This document shows, one piece after another, positions 54,400 to 64,000 of a stretch of 64,000 nt of DNA. The stretch is taken from NCBI GenBank assembly GCA_905116865.2, contig CAJHNH020002524.1:286001-350000 (forward strand), given 5' to 3'. Every line of letters starts with the position of its first letter. Positions within the stretch are counted from its first letter, which is position 1. Source of the stretch: Candidula unifasciata (Eukaryota > Mollusca > Gastropoda > Stylommatophora > Geomitridae). Under the pieces are notes generated by a model. It ran no database searches. It saw nothing but the letters and a program-made list of their open reading frames with translations, and had not been told where the DNA came from. Both the position numbers and the translations under genes were made by a program.

Positions 54400-56530
54400 T
54401 GTGCAATCAGTTGGATATCATGGATGCAGTTCAGAACGGTGCTGTTGGCTTCTCAAAACTAAACTCGTCTTAGGATTTTTGAATTCTTTAGTCCATTTGT
54501 TTCCCGTTGCACGGACTTTTTCACGCTAGTATCAGTGAAGAGTGGTTACACAGCTATCTGATACCATGCCAAAACCTGGCAAAGATCACACACAAATTCA
54601 TGGATATCGGATAATCACTGTGAAAAATACTGTAGGCAAGCTGTTAGAAAAGCTAATTGCCAAAAACATTTCACACCAGTCTGAGAGGCGAGGTCTTCTT
54701 CCAAATACTCTTGGAGGGTACCGTCCAAAGAAAGAAACATGTTTCAATGCTGCGTTTCTTGTTCATGATGTGTATGAAGGCTTCCACTCATGTATTGAAA
54801 CGTGTGCTGCGGCAATTTATCTCTAGAGTACATTTGCATTTCTTAATTTCTCAGCTTCTTGAACTCCATTTAAGTCCATTCATGCTTCACTGGATCTCAT
54901 TCGCCCTCTTCCAACGAAAAGTAGTGTTCGGATATGGCAGTTGGACTTCTGAACCAACAACAATACATCCCGGCCTGCCACAAGGATCGCCATTATCTCC
55001 TGTGTTGTTCAACGTTTACACTGTGAGAATCACAGGCGAAGCAAATCACAGGTCTCGGTAGAACACTGTTATATGCTGAAGATGTGTTAGAGTATCGTCA
55101 GGGTAAGTGTAGAAAAAAGGTTGCTGAATAACTACAAAAAGAATTCAATCGCATAAGCACTTGGTGTGGTGAAGCTGGTGCACTGGTCAACCCTACGAAG
55201 GCGGCAGTGACATGGTTCTCTTTGAATAACCATATTGTAAAAATTCTAACACCAGTTATTAGTCTGTTCTGAGAATGTGGAAAGAACGAATGCAATAAAA
55301 TACCCGGGGATACATTTTGATCGAAGCCTTGCTTATACTGAGCACATAGATCAGATTATAAAGAAAGCCAAGCGGCGTCTGGCTGCGATGAGAGTGATGG
55401 CGGCGGCAAACTGTGAGCAGCGTCATCTATGTCTTCTATACGAGGGTCTGGTCCTTTCTGTTTTTGAATACGCGATGGCGATCCTGACTCTCAGCCATAA
55501 GCAGATGGAAAGGTTGGAAAGGATACAGGACGAGACTATGTGCATTATACTTGGGTGTACAAAAGATACAGCATGCAGGGCTATGCGCCACCTTCTCGAT
55601 TTTCTAATCTTGGAAGGCTCGTGCCTACCTCACAGTCAAGGCGGACACACAACATCCATTTAATAGTCAAATCAAGAAGATAAAAGGCAGCAGGCTAAAA
55701 AAAAGAAAATCGTGGATGGGTCAAGCCGAGGATATTATTTTACAGGTATGTTTACATACAACCCGGCGTGTAGTGGGTGCAAGTGCCTTCATAGTGCTGT
55801 ACATCATTTCTGTTTGAATCCAACTAGACAAAAAATACAGACAACAGAGTCCGGCTGCTGCAGAAGCAGAAGTTCAAGCCTGGATTTTTGAGAATGCTCT
55901 AGAGGGCGATGCTGTCATTTACACAGATGGTTCTGTAGTCCGCAACTTTAGAAGCTCGTGGGCTTTCACGGCTCAGCTTCGAGGGAGAGTTGTGAAGGAA
56001 GATTCTGGAGCTTTTGCAGTAACTACACGTAGTCTGACTATGGAAGTCATGGCTGTGACTAAAGCAGTAACATGGCTAGAGACACAGACTTTCACTGGGG
56101 CCTGCTTTCTCAGTGACTCAATGAGTATGCTCAGGAAGACAGAGAAAGGCAGGTGGCTCTACAGAATCCACGGCTGCCAAGGATTTGTTTTATTTTCGTG
56201 CCAGGAGATGTGGAGGTACAAGGAAATGAGCCAGCTGATAGACTTGCAGGTAAGGCTACTGTGAAAACCGGACAAGCCATGGGCCAGGCTGATATACTGA
56301 ATGCTCTAAGAAAGTTAAGACGTTTGTGTGAACCAACTGAAAACTGTGAATCTGCAACTATGGTCAGACTGCAAGAGCAACGTATTAAACGGGGTGAAAA
56401 CTAGAACAAGAAACACTACTCGGAGAGTCAAAGAAGAATAATAAACCAACATAGAACTGGTGTCGTTAGCCCCTACATGCTGCGGGATTTACTGAGGAGG
56501 GGATCCGAGCACTTAAGGACTGAGTAGTTT
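54400..56530 (+). pseudogene. LINE with RT and RNase H, ~2.1 kb
   Basis: Blocks in order: PKPGKDHTQIHGYRIITV and NTVGKLLEKLIAKN (RT finger); GGYRPKKETCFNAAFL; motif A is unreadable (IYL-stop-STFAF where an ALDLEDA-type motif is expected); PGLPQGSPLSPVLFNVYTV (motif B, intact); LLYAEDVLEYRQ, where YADD is YAED; NPTKAAVTWFSLNNH; YPGIHFDRSLAYTEHI; LSVFEYAMAILTLSHKQMER; ILGCTKDTACRAMRHLLD. RNase H follows: IYTDGS, SLTMEVMAVTKAV, FLSDSMSM and, after a frameshift near 56150, GDVEVQGNEPADRLAGKA, so all four acidic residues are visible. At least five frame disruptions. Clade by motif: I/Ingi-like, not certain. Confidence 0.85.
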
Positions 56531-57117
56531 TGACGTGAGATGAGGATAATTTGTCGACTAGCTAACTTACTAACGCACTTATCGTCGGTTTCTTTCTCTT
56601 GTCGCCGTTGACACAAGCGGTTTCTTGTTTCTTTCATTTTCCCGAATGCATCTAATGTGATGTTCATTAATTACAGGCATTTGAAAACAAATATATTTGA
56701 CTTTGATTCCATGTTTTTTATTGGTCCCCCTAATTTCACAAGCATGCTTTGAGAGTGAAATAAGATTATTTTTAAAACTAAGTAACTAAGTTGTGAAAGA
56801 AAGCAAAGCCATTTAAACCTTTCAGAGTGTCCACGTTTCAACAAAACCCAAACTGACGGACATACCGCTGCTTATGTCTTTTCTACCCTGGCGAACAACC
56901 ACCACGCCCCCTTATCACGACGTATGCAATTCAAAGCGAAAGGAAATTCGTCCCTGCTGTTGTATTTCTTTAAACTACAGGTATAAGTATTGTATGAAAC
57001 ATTGTGAAGTCTGGGTCGTTTTAAGCATACCCGATTTTGGAATCTTCCGAAACTGAGTAAGTTTTCACTCTTAACACCCCCCCCCCCCCCCCCCCCACTT
57101 TTTTTTTTCTTCCTATC
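56531..57117. other. unassigned, poly-C at 57077-57106
   Basis: No gene recognised. The C-run followed by a T-run lies just left of the mini-LINE. Confidence 0.5.
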
Positions 57118-57132
57118 ATTATTTCTATCGCT
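57118..57132 (+). repeat. target-site duplication, left
   Basis: ATTATTTCTATCGCT, identical to 57444-57458. Confidence 0.92.
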
Positions 57133-57443
57133 GGATGTCAAAACCAAATCGAGAATTGGCTTCTGGAATGTAAGAACCATGTTTGAAACGGCGAAAACCG
57201 CCCAAGTAATTAAAGAAATGCACAACTATAAACTGCATATTCTTGGAATTAGTACACCAGAGGGAAAGAGAAAAACAGGGGCGCCCAAAAACAACATGGA
57301 GAAGAACGATGGAAAGTGACCTGAGTGCGGCATCTTTGACATGGAAAACTGCAGTGAAGATTGCACAGGACAGGAAAGCAAGGAAAGTCCTATCTGAAGC
57401 CTCATGTGCCACTAGGCATAGCGAGAACTGATGACTGATGATG
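57133..57443 (+). mobile_element. 311 bp mini-LINE: endonuclease start fused to LINE C-terminus
   Basis: The element starts GGATGTCAAAACCAAATCGA. The first ~40 codons encode RIGFWNVRTMFETAKTAQVI and the following KEMHNYKLHILGIS, the N-terminal motif of an apurinic-like endonuclease of RTE-like/CFDP2-type LINEs. It then passes directly to TPEGKRKTG, the C-terminal PEGKRKRGRP motif, with no linker, RT or thumb. One extra G in a GGGG run (about 57278) shifts the frame, after which GRPKTTWRRTMESDL, AVKIAQDRKARKVL and ATRHSEN-stop complete the C-terminus. The stop TGA opens a short TGATGACTGATGATG tail. A perfect 15 bp target duplication bounds it, so the fused unit itself moved. Confidence 0.88.
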
Positions 57444-57458
57444 ATTATTTCTATCGCT
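57444..57458 (+). repeat. target-site duplication, right
   Basis: ATTATTTCTATCGCT directly after the mini-LINE tail. Confidence 0.92.
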
Positions 57459-57463
57459 CTCAG

Positions 57464-57562
57464 TTTTTTTTTCTCTCACTCTCTCTTTCTCTCTCTCTCT
57501 CTCTTATTCTCTCTTTCTCTCTCTCTCATTTTTTTTTGCTTGCTAGCGCTCTTTCTTTCTTG

Positions 57563-57608
<46 letters not shown>
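57464..57608. repeat. (CT)n and (CA)n microsatellites
   Basis: CT-rich 57472-57530, (CA)n 57566-57602, then a short TA run. Confidence 0.9.
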
Positions 57609-57610
<2 letters not shown>

Positions 57611-57629
57611 GACAAATTTCAACGCCCTG

Positions 57630-57870
57630 AAGCGAATTTCGCATATAGGTCTAGATCTTAATTTTATAGACAAATCGCCACTCGGTTGGTGATGTGGTCA
57701 ATATCAAACTGGCCGCCTTAATTTACCAGAACTTTACAAAGTGCCCATTTAAGGATGGTTTCGACCTGAGAGCCAAGGGTAGTTCTCAAGGAAAACAAAA
57801 GTATGGCTCTGTCTGGATTGAAAGCCACGGTCTTTTTCGGATCCGTAGATTAGCATCTGCTACATCCTTC
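57630..57870 (-). mobile_element. SINE A, subfamily 2
   Basis: CGCATATAGGTCTAGATCTT, GGTGATGTGGTCAATATCAA, GTGCCCATTTAAGGATGGTT, CGACCTGAGAGCCAAGGGTA and a degenerate head (GATTGAAAGCCACGGTC). The tail is missing. Confidence 0.75.
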
Positions 57871-57871
57871 C

Positions 57872-57872
57872 T

Positions 57873-57962
<90 letters not shown>
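57872..57962. repeat. (CT)n-(TA)n microsatellite
   Basis: (CT)n 57875-57897 then about 32 TA units. Confidence 0.95.
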
Positions 57963-57965
<3 letters not shown>

Positions 57966-59320
57966 AATAACATAGCATGACTGATGGGAAAGCCAAAGTT
58001 CAAACAAGAGCTATCCCTAGCTACAACAAAATTCACGAATGACAGACGAAAAGCAGCAATTAAAAGACAAGTACATACTTGTCCTTCTAAATGTTGTACC
58101 CCTAGGCGAGTGAGAAGGATAGCAACTACCCATCAGCCGATCGTTTGCGTGCGAATACGAATTTAACAATCAGTTCCACGAGAGTGATCGATAAGTCGCC
58201 AATATAGTTATATTTAATATCTGGGCAATAGCAGCGTTGCGAATACAGAGAGCAGAAACCCGATCGTTCTATTTGGACGCTGCTGATAGCTGCCTGTAAA
58301 ATATAGCCCAACAAATTTGCCATTGTCACGGAAGCACTGGTTTGACTCGGTGCGGTCGGTGCGTTCGACGCGCGGGTGCTATGTTTTATGTAGTTCTGAG
58401 GTCGAACCAGTCTCGTAAAATTTGCGCACAGAACAATTATCTCGATTGTTAAGGGCGGTCAGGGTGATACTAACCTATTATGCAGCAAGTTAAGGCTTGT
58501 GTAGCAGTGCCGGCCTTGTAGTTCGATCTCCAAGGGCATATGGAGTTGAAAGAGGTTCTTTGCGTGTAACTCGAGGAGATTCTAGACTTTATAGACGCTC
58601 GCTTGCTAGCCTAAAGGTCTAGGTATGACATCTGCATTGAGTAGGATGATGTTTCACACACTGACCCTGGCTAGACACAGCTTACAATTGATGAAAGATA
58701 ATATAATGGAACTAAAGGCAACGGCGTGGTGCTGATCACGGTGTCATGCTAACACGATTGCCTGAAGTGGGAGTAAACCACGGTGAAGTCGTCTATGCAG
58801 CCATCGAGGCCGAGATAGGAGTCATTATGACCAACCTATTATGGAATCATTAGGTAAAAGGACCTTGAAGTGGCTGTTGCACTGGTTGACTGAGCATGCA
58901 TGGAGATGCCAGCGTGCAGTGACGGCGATTGTATTAACATAACATTAAATTCATAGCTACCCGATTGATGTATAAAAGTATATTTCTAGCATTAAAAGCC
59001 CTATATGCCCAAAATCAGGTGTGAATCAAGAGATGATAGGCCTAAAAAATTATCATTATTCTTATAAAAGACCAGATCCCAAAAGTTTCCATATCTCCAT
59101 TCTGCCGTTGTTCAATGCGTACTGTCAAACATTCAGACAAACGGACTAGCAACAACCTTTAAATATGCGCTAATTTTCCTACTTGTCAACATGATTATCT
59201 TTTAGTTCTTTTTTTTTTTTTAATGGCCTTAATCACTCGTTGTTGAAGCAGTCCTCGTTTCTGGAGCTGAGCCATGCAGTACAGCTCAAACAGTGTCTAA
59301 CTACACAAATTCTTTGGAAG
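57963..59320. other. unassigned
   Basis: No gene or known repeat. GGCCTTGTAGTTCGATCTCC at 58513-58532 has B-box character, but no A box was found. Confidence 0.4.
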
Positions 59321-59728
59321 CCGACGTGGCGTAGAGGCTAGACTCTCGCCCTCATACTGGAAGGGTATGGATTCGGCTCCTAGCGGTGCCGGACATTTTC
59401 CGAAATGACATTGGCTGCTAGGTCTACCCAGCCTTAACTCTTTTGAGTCCCAAGGAACGCATCATACGTTTATAGGTTACTGCCTAGAAGCCCAATGAAC
59501 GCACTATGCGCCGATTTTCCGTCCCTTTTGACTACCCCTTGGGCCTGTGATGCTAAACCCTCTGGGACTCAAAGAGTTAAATGGGTATCAGATGCAGTCT
59601 TGTCAAGTACAGGCGACCGGAATAATGCTGTCCACATCACTCACAGATTGCCGATTGGTCTATAAAATGTAGGTCTAGCCCGATATGCCTAAAACGTCTG
59701 AAAGCGTGAAGAAGGGTACTTTTTTTAC
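59321..59728 (+). mobile_element. SINE A, subfamily 2, full length, split by a MITE
   Basis: Head GACGTGGCGTAGAGGCTAGA (A box) and GGGTATGGATTCGGCTCC (B box); body AAATGACATTGGCTGCTAGG and TCTACCCAGCC to 59433. After the MITE: AATGGGTATCAGATGCAGTC, AGGCGACCGGAATAATGCTG, GATTGGTCTATAAAATGTAG, GAAGAAGGGTAC and a TTTTTTTAC tail. Best head-to-tail plus-strand copy of the subfamily. Confidence 0.85.
59438..59576. mobile_element. 139 bp MITE with TTAA target duplication (piggyBac-like)
   Basis: Left end CTCTTTTGAGTCCCAAGG and right end, reversed, CTCTTTGAGTCCCAGAGGG are inverted repeats differing by one T and a few bases. TTAA flanks both sides (59434-59437, 59577-59580); the uninterrupted SINE A body has a single TTAA at this point (seen at 50550 as TTTAAGG). 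TTAA targets are typical of piggyBac-type transposases. Non-coding. Confidence 0.85.
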
Positions 59729-60749
59729 TCGCATTCATTGACTGGTTCCTGCGTAAAACAGAATGTTAAACTTGAAATGTTAGATAAGGAATCGACATCA
59801 TAGCATTCAAGACATTTCCATAAGCGACCCATCCCCTTCTGTAGTAGGAAGCAAAGAGTTCCAATTCCGATGGTACCAGCAAATATCTGATTGTACATCC
59901 GTCTTCTCTTTTCCCTTGAGTGCTGAGGGTTGGCTAAATCCCATTGTAACTCCCCGCAGACCGTGTGTAGCACAGAGGGTATACACATATTACTTGTAAC
60001 TAGTTATCCGTATCTACGTGTCTAGCAATTTGTTACGACGCATTCGTGCTCCATTCTCGAACAGAGCAGCCACTCATTGTCTCTGTACCCAATAGTAGCT
60101 GTCAAGTATATCTTGTCTCTTTGCTCCGCAACTGTTTTCTACATGCGCGTCCTCCTTTACTATCTTTTTAACAGGCGATTCATCGCCTCTTGGTCCTGGT
60201 CTCAGCGTCTCTGAAATAGTGCGCATTTCTTATCTCCACCCCTATCCATACTTCTTTATCGCCTAACCCTGCCAGATCACAGGCTTCCCACAAAACTCTT
60301 CTTTGGTGAGCTGAAAAATGGGAAACGTCAGAAGGTGGGCAAAAGAAACGCTTTAAGGACACCTGAAGTCTTTACTCAAAGCATTTGGGATGAATGACAG
60401 CAAGACCGAAATGCACGACGTGCAACTCTACACATGGGCATTGCTACATGCGAAGTAAGCAAAACAGCAAGACTGTTAAAAAAGGATGGACAAAAAGGCG
60501 ACTGCAGGAGATCACCTAACTGGCACAACACTCATTCCCTGTCCTCACTGTCCAAGAACTTTTGGGCCCGCATCTGCCTCATCAGTCATCTTTGTTCTCA
60601 TACTTGATGAAAAAGAGTGGTCATCATCATCTTGATGTACAACACAGACATCGCCTAACCACTGCGTTCATCGTCTTTTCCGACGGCACTTTCACTTCCT
60701 TTCACCCCGGCGTCTCCCGTAACCTAGATAATTGATATTTCCTAGAGGC
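59729..60749. other. unassigned
   Basis: No gene or repeat recognised; open frames here are short and without motifs. Confidence 0.45.
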
Positions 60750-61020
60750 GGGACTTCTGGATGCTGTCAACCCGTCCTGGATGCTGTCAACCAATCCTGG
60801 ATGCTGTCAACCAGTCCTGGATGCTGTCAACCAGTCCTGGATGCTGTCAACCAGTCCTGGAGGCTGTCAACCATTCCTGGATGCTGTCAACCCGTCCTGG
60901 ATGCTGTCAACCAATCCTGGATGCTGTCAACCAGTCCTGGATGCTGTCAACCAGTCCTAGATGCTGTCAACCAGTCCTGGAGGCTGTCATCCATTCCTGG
61001 ATGCTCTCAACCAGTCCTAG
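60750..61020. repeat. 20 bp minisatellite, about 13 units
   Basis: The unit is CCTGGATGCTGTCAACCAGT. Variants CCCGT, CCAAT, GAGGC and CCATT are shared by units about seven apart: the order CCCGT, CCAAT, CCAGT, CCAGT, (CCAGT), GAGG-CCATT appears twice. This points to duplication of a multi-unit block. Confidence 0.93.
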
Positions 61021-61212
61021 TCGGTGCTTGTAGGTTTGAATCCTCTTATTATGTATGCTCATTGAGTCTGCGATTATAAATGCGTGACTTGTCGTCTGTT
61101 CCGGAACGATACGCGGCGAGACGACTTCATCACCCGTCGAGGCAATATTTTGGTCTGTCTCCTTTGATCGCATAAACACCGCAGGAGTCCTTTTCACTGC
61201 TTTTAATAACGT

Positions 61213-61905
61213 GCAATCATCATCATCATCACCCTCATAACCACTTCTGCCGAATAATTTGCGATCCAGTGCACGTCGACTATTATCATGCTGTGAAGTC
61301 GTAGAGTGTCTTTAGTGTTGTTGATCCATGGTTTTCCGCGGCCGTCCTCTTGCTCTTGTAGCTGATCTTCTGAGATGTAGTGCTTTTGATGGTATTTGAT
61401 CTTGCTGCACTCTAACGAGATCGATAAACCACTTGATCTGCTGTTTCTGGATGAATTTAGTACAAGGTGTCGTTCCCGCGATTCGCCTGATTATTAACTG
61501 GATCTCGGATGGTTAGGTTGACTGCTTTTCTCAGGCATCTTACCTCGCCGGTTGTAATTTCGCGTATATGGGCTTTAGATAGTGTCCATGTTTGGCACTG
61601 GTAGCTCAATGTTGGAATGAATATGCTATTATTAATATGTCTCTTTGCACTCATAGTTATGCCTGGATTCTTAATAATGGTGACAACTGGTATATAAATA
61701 CACTTGCTTTCTGACATCTGGTTTCTATTTCTCTGTCAATTCTACCATCTTCTGTTATCATACTTCCTAGATATTTAAACTCTTTAACTTGATTCAGGGC
61801 AGAACCATTCAGCTGTATGTTTAGTGGGGTAGGGGTTCCACTAACTTGCATTGTTTCGGTTTTGTTTGCATTGATCTTATTTGTATCTGTATCTACCTCT
61901 TGACC
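61213..61905 (-). pseudogene. LINE 3' half, minus strand, GAT tail
   Basis: Minus-strand reading: INANKTETMQVSGTP (post-YADD KT motif), LNQVKEFKYLGSMITEDGRI with DREIETRCQKA, then after a frameshift near 61680 ITMSAKRHINNSIFIPTLSY with QCQTWTL, EVRCLRKAVNLTIRD, QQIKWFIDLV, ATRARGRPRKTMDQ and RALDRKLF. It ends CGAGGGTGATGATGATGAT; the tail is (ATC)n on the plus strand at 61218-61230. It resembles the LINE at 28985-30057 but has a different tail. Confidence 0.8.
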
Positions 61906-61984
61906 ACCGCTTGCTCCCTTGCCTTTGAGTTAACTGTAATGTTTTTATAGGAGCATTATGTCTTTTAATGTGGCCGAAATAGTT

Positions 61985-61988
<4 letters not shown>

Positions 61989-62035
<47 letters not shown>

Positions 62036-62038
62036 ATC

Positions 62039-62095
<57 letters not shown>
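61989..62095. repeat. (CT)n microsatellite
   Basis: Two CT blocks separated by GTCTATCTCTGTCTGTCTGT. Confidence 0.95.
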
Positions 62096-62098
<3 letters not shown>

Positions 62099-62107
62099 AT
62101 TTTAACA

Positions 62108-62345
62108 AATCTTCTTCTTCTCTGCGTTCACCAGCTGTAAACTGTGGTGGAAAGTTCTGGTTGTTCGTCCACTCCTAGACTGCAGTGTGTTCCAGAACTT
62201 GAATGTTGTGTGTGCATCCGTTTGACAGATCTGACACATGTGTGTGCCTCTCAGACAGATGCACTCCGACTTCGAAGGAAGCTCCAAATAAGTCGAACTT
62301 TACGATATGCTTTTGGGCGGGCAGTGGGTCTATTCTTGTTGTGAT
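62108..62345 (-). mobile_element. GAA-tailed retroposon, minus strand
   Basis: Reverse complement: AATAGACCCACTGCCCGCCC, GGAGCTTCCTTCGAAGTCGG, ACGGATGCACACACAACATT, GTTCTGGAACACACTGCAGT, GGACGAACAACCAGAACTTT, ACAGTTTACAGCTGGTGAAC, then a minimal GAGAAGAAGAAG tail. It links the long form (23668) with the forms at 10551 and 13127. Confidence 0.75.
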
Positions 62346-64000
62346 CTATTTTCCAATCTGTTTCAAAACATTTAGATCTGTTTTTATTTCTGACTTGTTC
62401 TTTTGTACACCCACATCTCTGAAAACCCAACAAAACATATAAGCAAAGATCCATTAACTTAAAAGAACGAACCAGCAAGCTAGCTGGAACATTTCGAAAT
62501 CTGACCCTGAAATCTCATTCAAAACGCAACAGTAATTTCTCTGTAAATTCGCTAGCAAGTTTTCTATTGACCGAGACGCTGCTCTGTTGTTCTGTTAAGG
62601 CGAATAAATTATGGGACAGACACAATGGCCTGATGATTTACGGATATTTGTAATTCTGGTATGTCCGCTGAACGTGGCGTGCTCATAAAAGATAATAGAA
62701 GACCCAAAAAAGAACACGTCGATATAGCATTACAAATACGCACTATAGTGCGTTTCAAGAATCGTGCCTTTGCAATTTAACAATAATCTCGGGGAAAAAA
62801 AGGGGGGGGGGGAGGGATCAGTACGGATTACATCAATATTTATAGGTGGCCTAAGACTGTCCATATCATTGTGATTTTATAACTCACACTAGGGCAGGTA
62901 CTGCTATTGTTTTTTTTTTTTTTTTAAGCGGCGATTTTCTTCGATCTTTTTTTTTTTTTTTTTTTTTTTTGACAAACTAGGTTAGTTCGGCGTTAGTCTC
63001 CCCAGACTCGCCCATATATACACTAGCTCACCTCTGAATGGTAGTTCCTGAGCCCGGTGATCTTAGCACACGGTTACAGGTGTGTTCATCAATGTCGTGG
63101 ATATTGCGTGTTATATTTTATGTGGCTAGCGCTACCGCTTTTAACGCTAAAAAAACATGGAGAAACTGGGTCTAACACAACTCCCATAGAGACTGCTGCA
63201 ACCTACATCACAGGCATTCTCTTTCTTGGAATAAAAACGTAAATGCAAGACAACAAGAGACCGCGACACCCATAACCTCGACTACGGTACACTAGACCAA
63301 CAAACTTATCAATGGAGTTGACCTACATTCAGGGGAGAGACTAACCTATTAAGAACCACATTTTTATGTAACAAAATAGGAATATTTAGGTAAATGGGGC
63401 TGGTGACCCTTAAGTGAACCTACAAGATAGGGGAACCAGTGGTTTGAAGTAATCATCATCAAGTGTCTTGTCGACCTGTATATGCGATCAACGCTCCTTT
63501 TTTTTTTTTTAAAGTTTTGCCTCGTGTGAGTCCATCAGAGGTGGGGCTGGCTATGGGTTTCATTATCTGCCGAGGGCCTGGGAGTTTTGTAGGTTATGTA
63601 GTAGAATAAGAAAAACTATGGCCGTGCGGTATTTATTGGTTTCGTTGAAGGAAATAAAAAAGCATATATGTTACATAGTAAAATATATATGAGTTTGCTT
63701 AAAAGCGATCGCAAACCCAGTTGCAAAAGAACTGTGCTTAAAAGCTTTAAAAATGCAGATGCAAAAGAACTGACTGACCGAACCCTAAGGTATTCTTGAG
63801 TATAATTTGAATTGTTTCGCTAATTAAATTACCATGATTTCGAATGTCCAAATAGCGATAGAATTAGATGTTCCTTTAAGAAGGTATGCGTTTCTTTTCT
63901 GGAACAAGAAAGTACCATCATCAATGTATGGGTGTTTTTTTTTTCAAACGGTAGATACACATAGAAAGTTTAGGTAAGCTGAATGAATGCAATCGACACT
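62346..64000. other. unassigned
   Basis: Homopolymer runs (G at 62803-62812, T at 62910-62925, 62947-62970, 63499-63510). No gene, RNA gene or known repeat supportable to the window end. Confidence 0.45.

Noticed and set aside
58500..58535. B-box-like TAGTTCGATCTCC
   Set aside because: No A box or SINE body nearby.

Overview
The window looks like intergenic DNA from an invertebrate animal, and a mollusc, probably a gastropod, is my best guess. The evidence is indirect: many decayed non-LTR retrotransposon (LINE) ends, tRNA-headed SINEs, a Ty3/gypsy element with integrase placed before reverse transcriptase, a pogo/Tigger DNA transposon, MITEs, tandem arrays with 20-65 bp units and very long GAA/TTC tracts. 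I recognise no host gene and no true tRNA or rRNA gene. Nearly every long open frame is either low-complexity repeat translation or a piece of a mobile element.

Layout. 1-3732: the 3' part of a Gmr1-like LTR retrotransposon (integrase C-terminus, RT, RNase H, polypurine tract, a 775 bp LTR), followed by a primer-binding-site-like motif. 3.7-9.5 kb: LINE remnants, microsatellites, a complete SINE and a 30 bp array. 9.6-11.6 kb: a triple nest, in which a SINE has its target duplication split by a pogo element that is itself interrupted by a GAA-tailed retroposon. 12.6-17.1 kb: a LINE end, the inverted partner of that GAA-tailed element with a ~440 bp GAA tail, and a 29 bp array holding a SINE. 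18.3-23.9 kb: SINEs (one split by a TA-flanked MITE) and a LINE RT fragment. 26.6-30.4 kb: a 65 bp higher-order minisatellite interrupted by a LINE end with a 13 bp target duplication, then a LINE with a ~300 bp GAA tail. 31-48 kb: a dense succession of LINE 3' ends on both strands. 48-57.5 kb: SINEs, a SINE split by a LINE, a ~2 kb LINE with RT and RNase H, and a 311 bp LINE derivative flanked by a perfect 15 bp duplication. 57.6-64 kb: SINEs (one split by a TTAA-flanked MITE), a 20 bp array, a minus-strand LINE 3' half and unassigned DNA.

How the parts relate. Most trinucleotide microsatellites here (GAA, GAT, CAA) sit exactly at the 3' ends of LINE or SINE-like copies, so they are best read as retroposon tails that later expanded. 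Several LINE frames run into the tail, whose first bases supply the stop codon. Two SINE subfamilies carry different tRNA-like heads on one shared body and tail. Nested insertions with recognisable target duplications give relative ages at five loci. All coding remnants are pseudogenes with frameshifts, stops or lost catalytic residues. Element names are from motif recognition by eye; no database search was possible.
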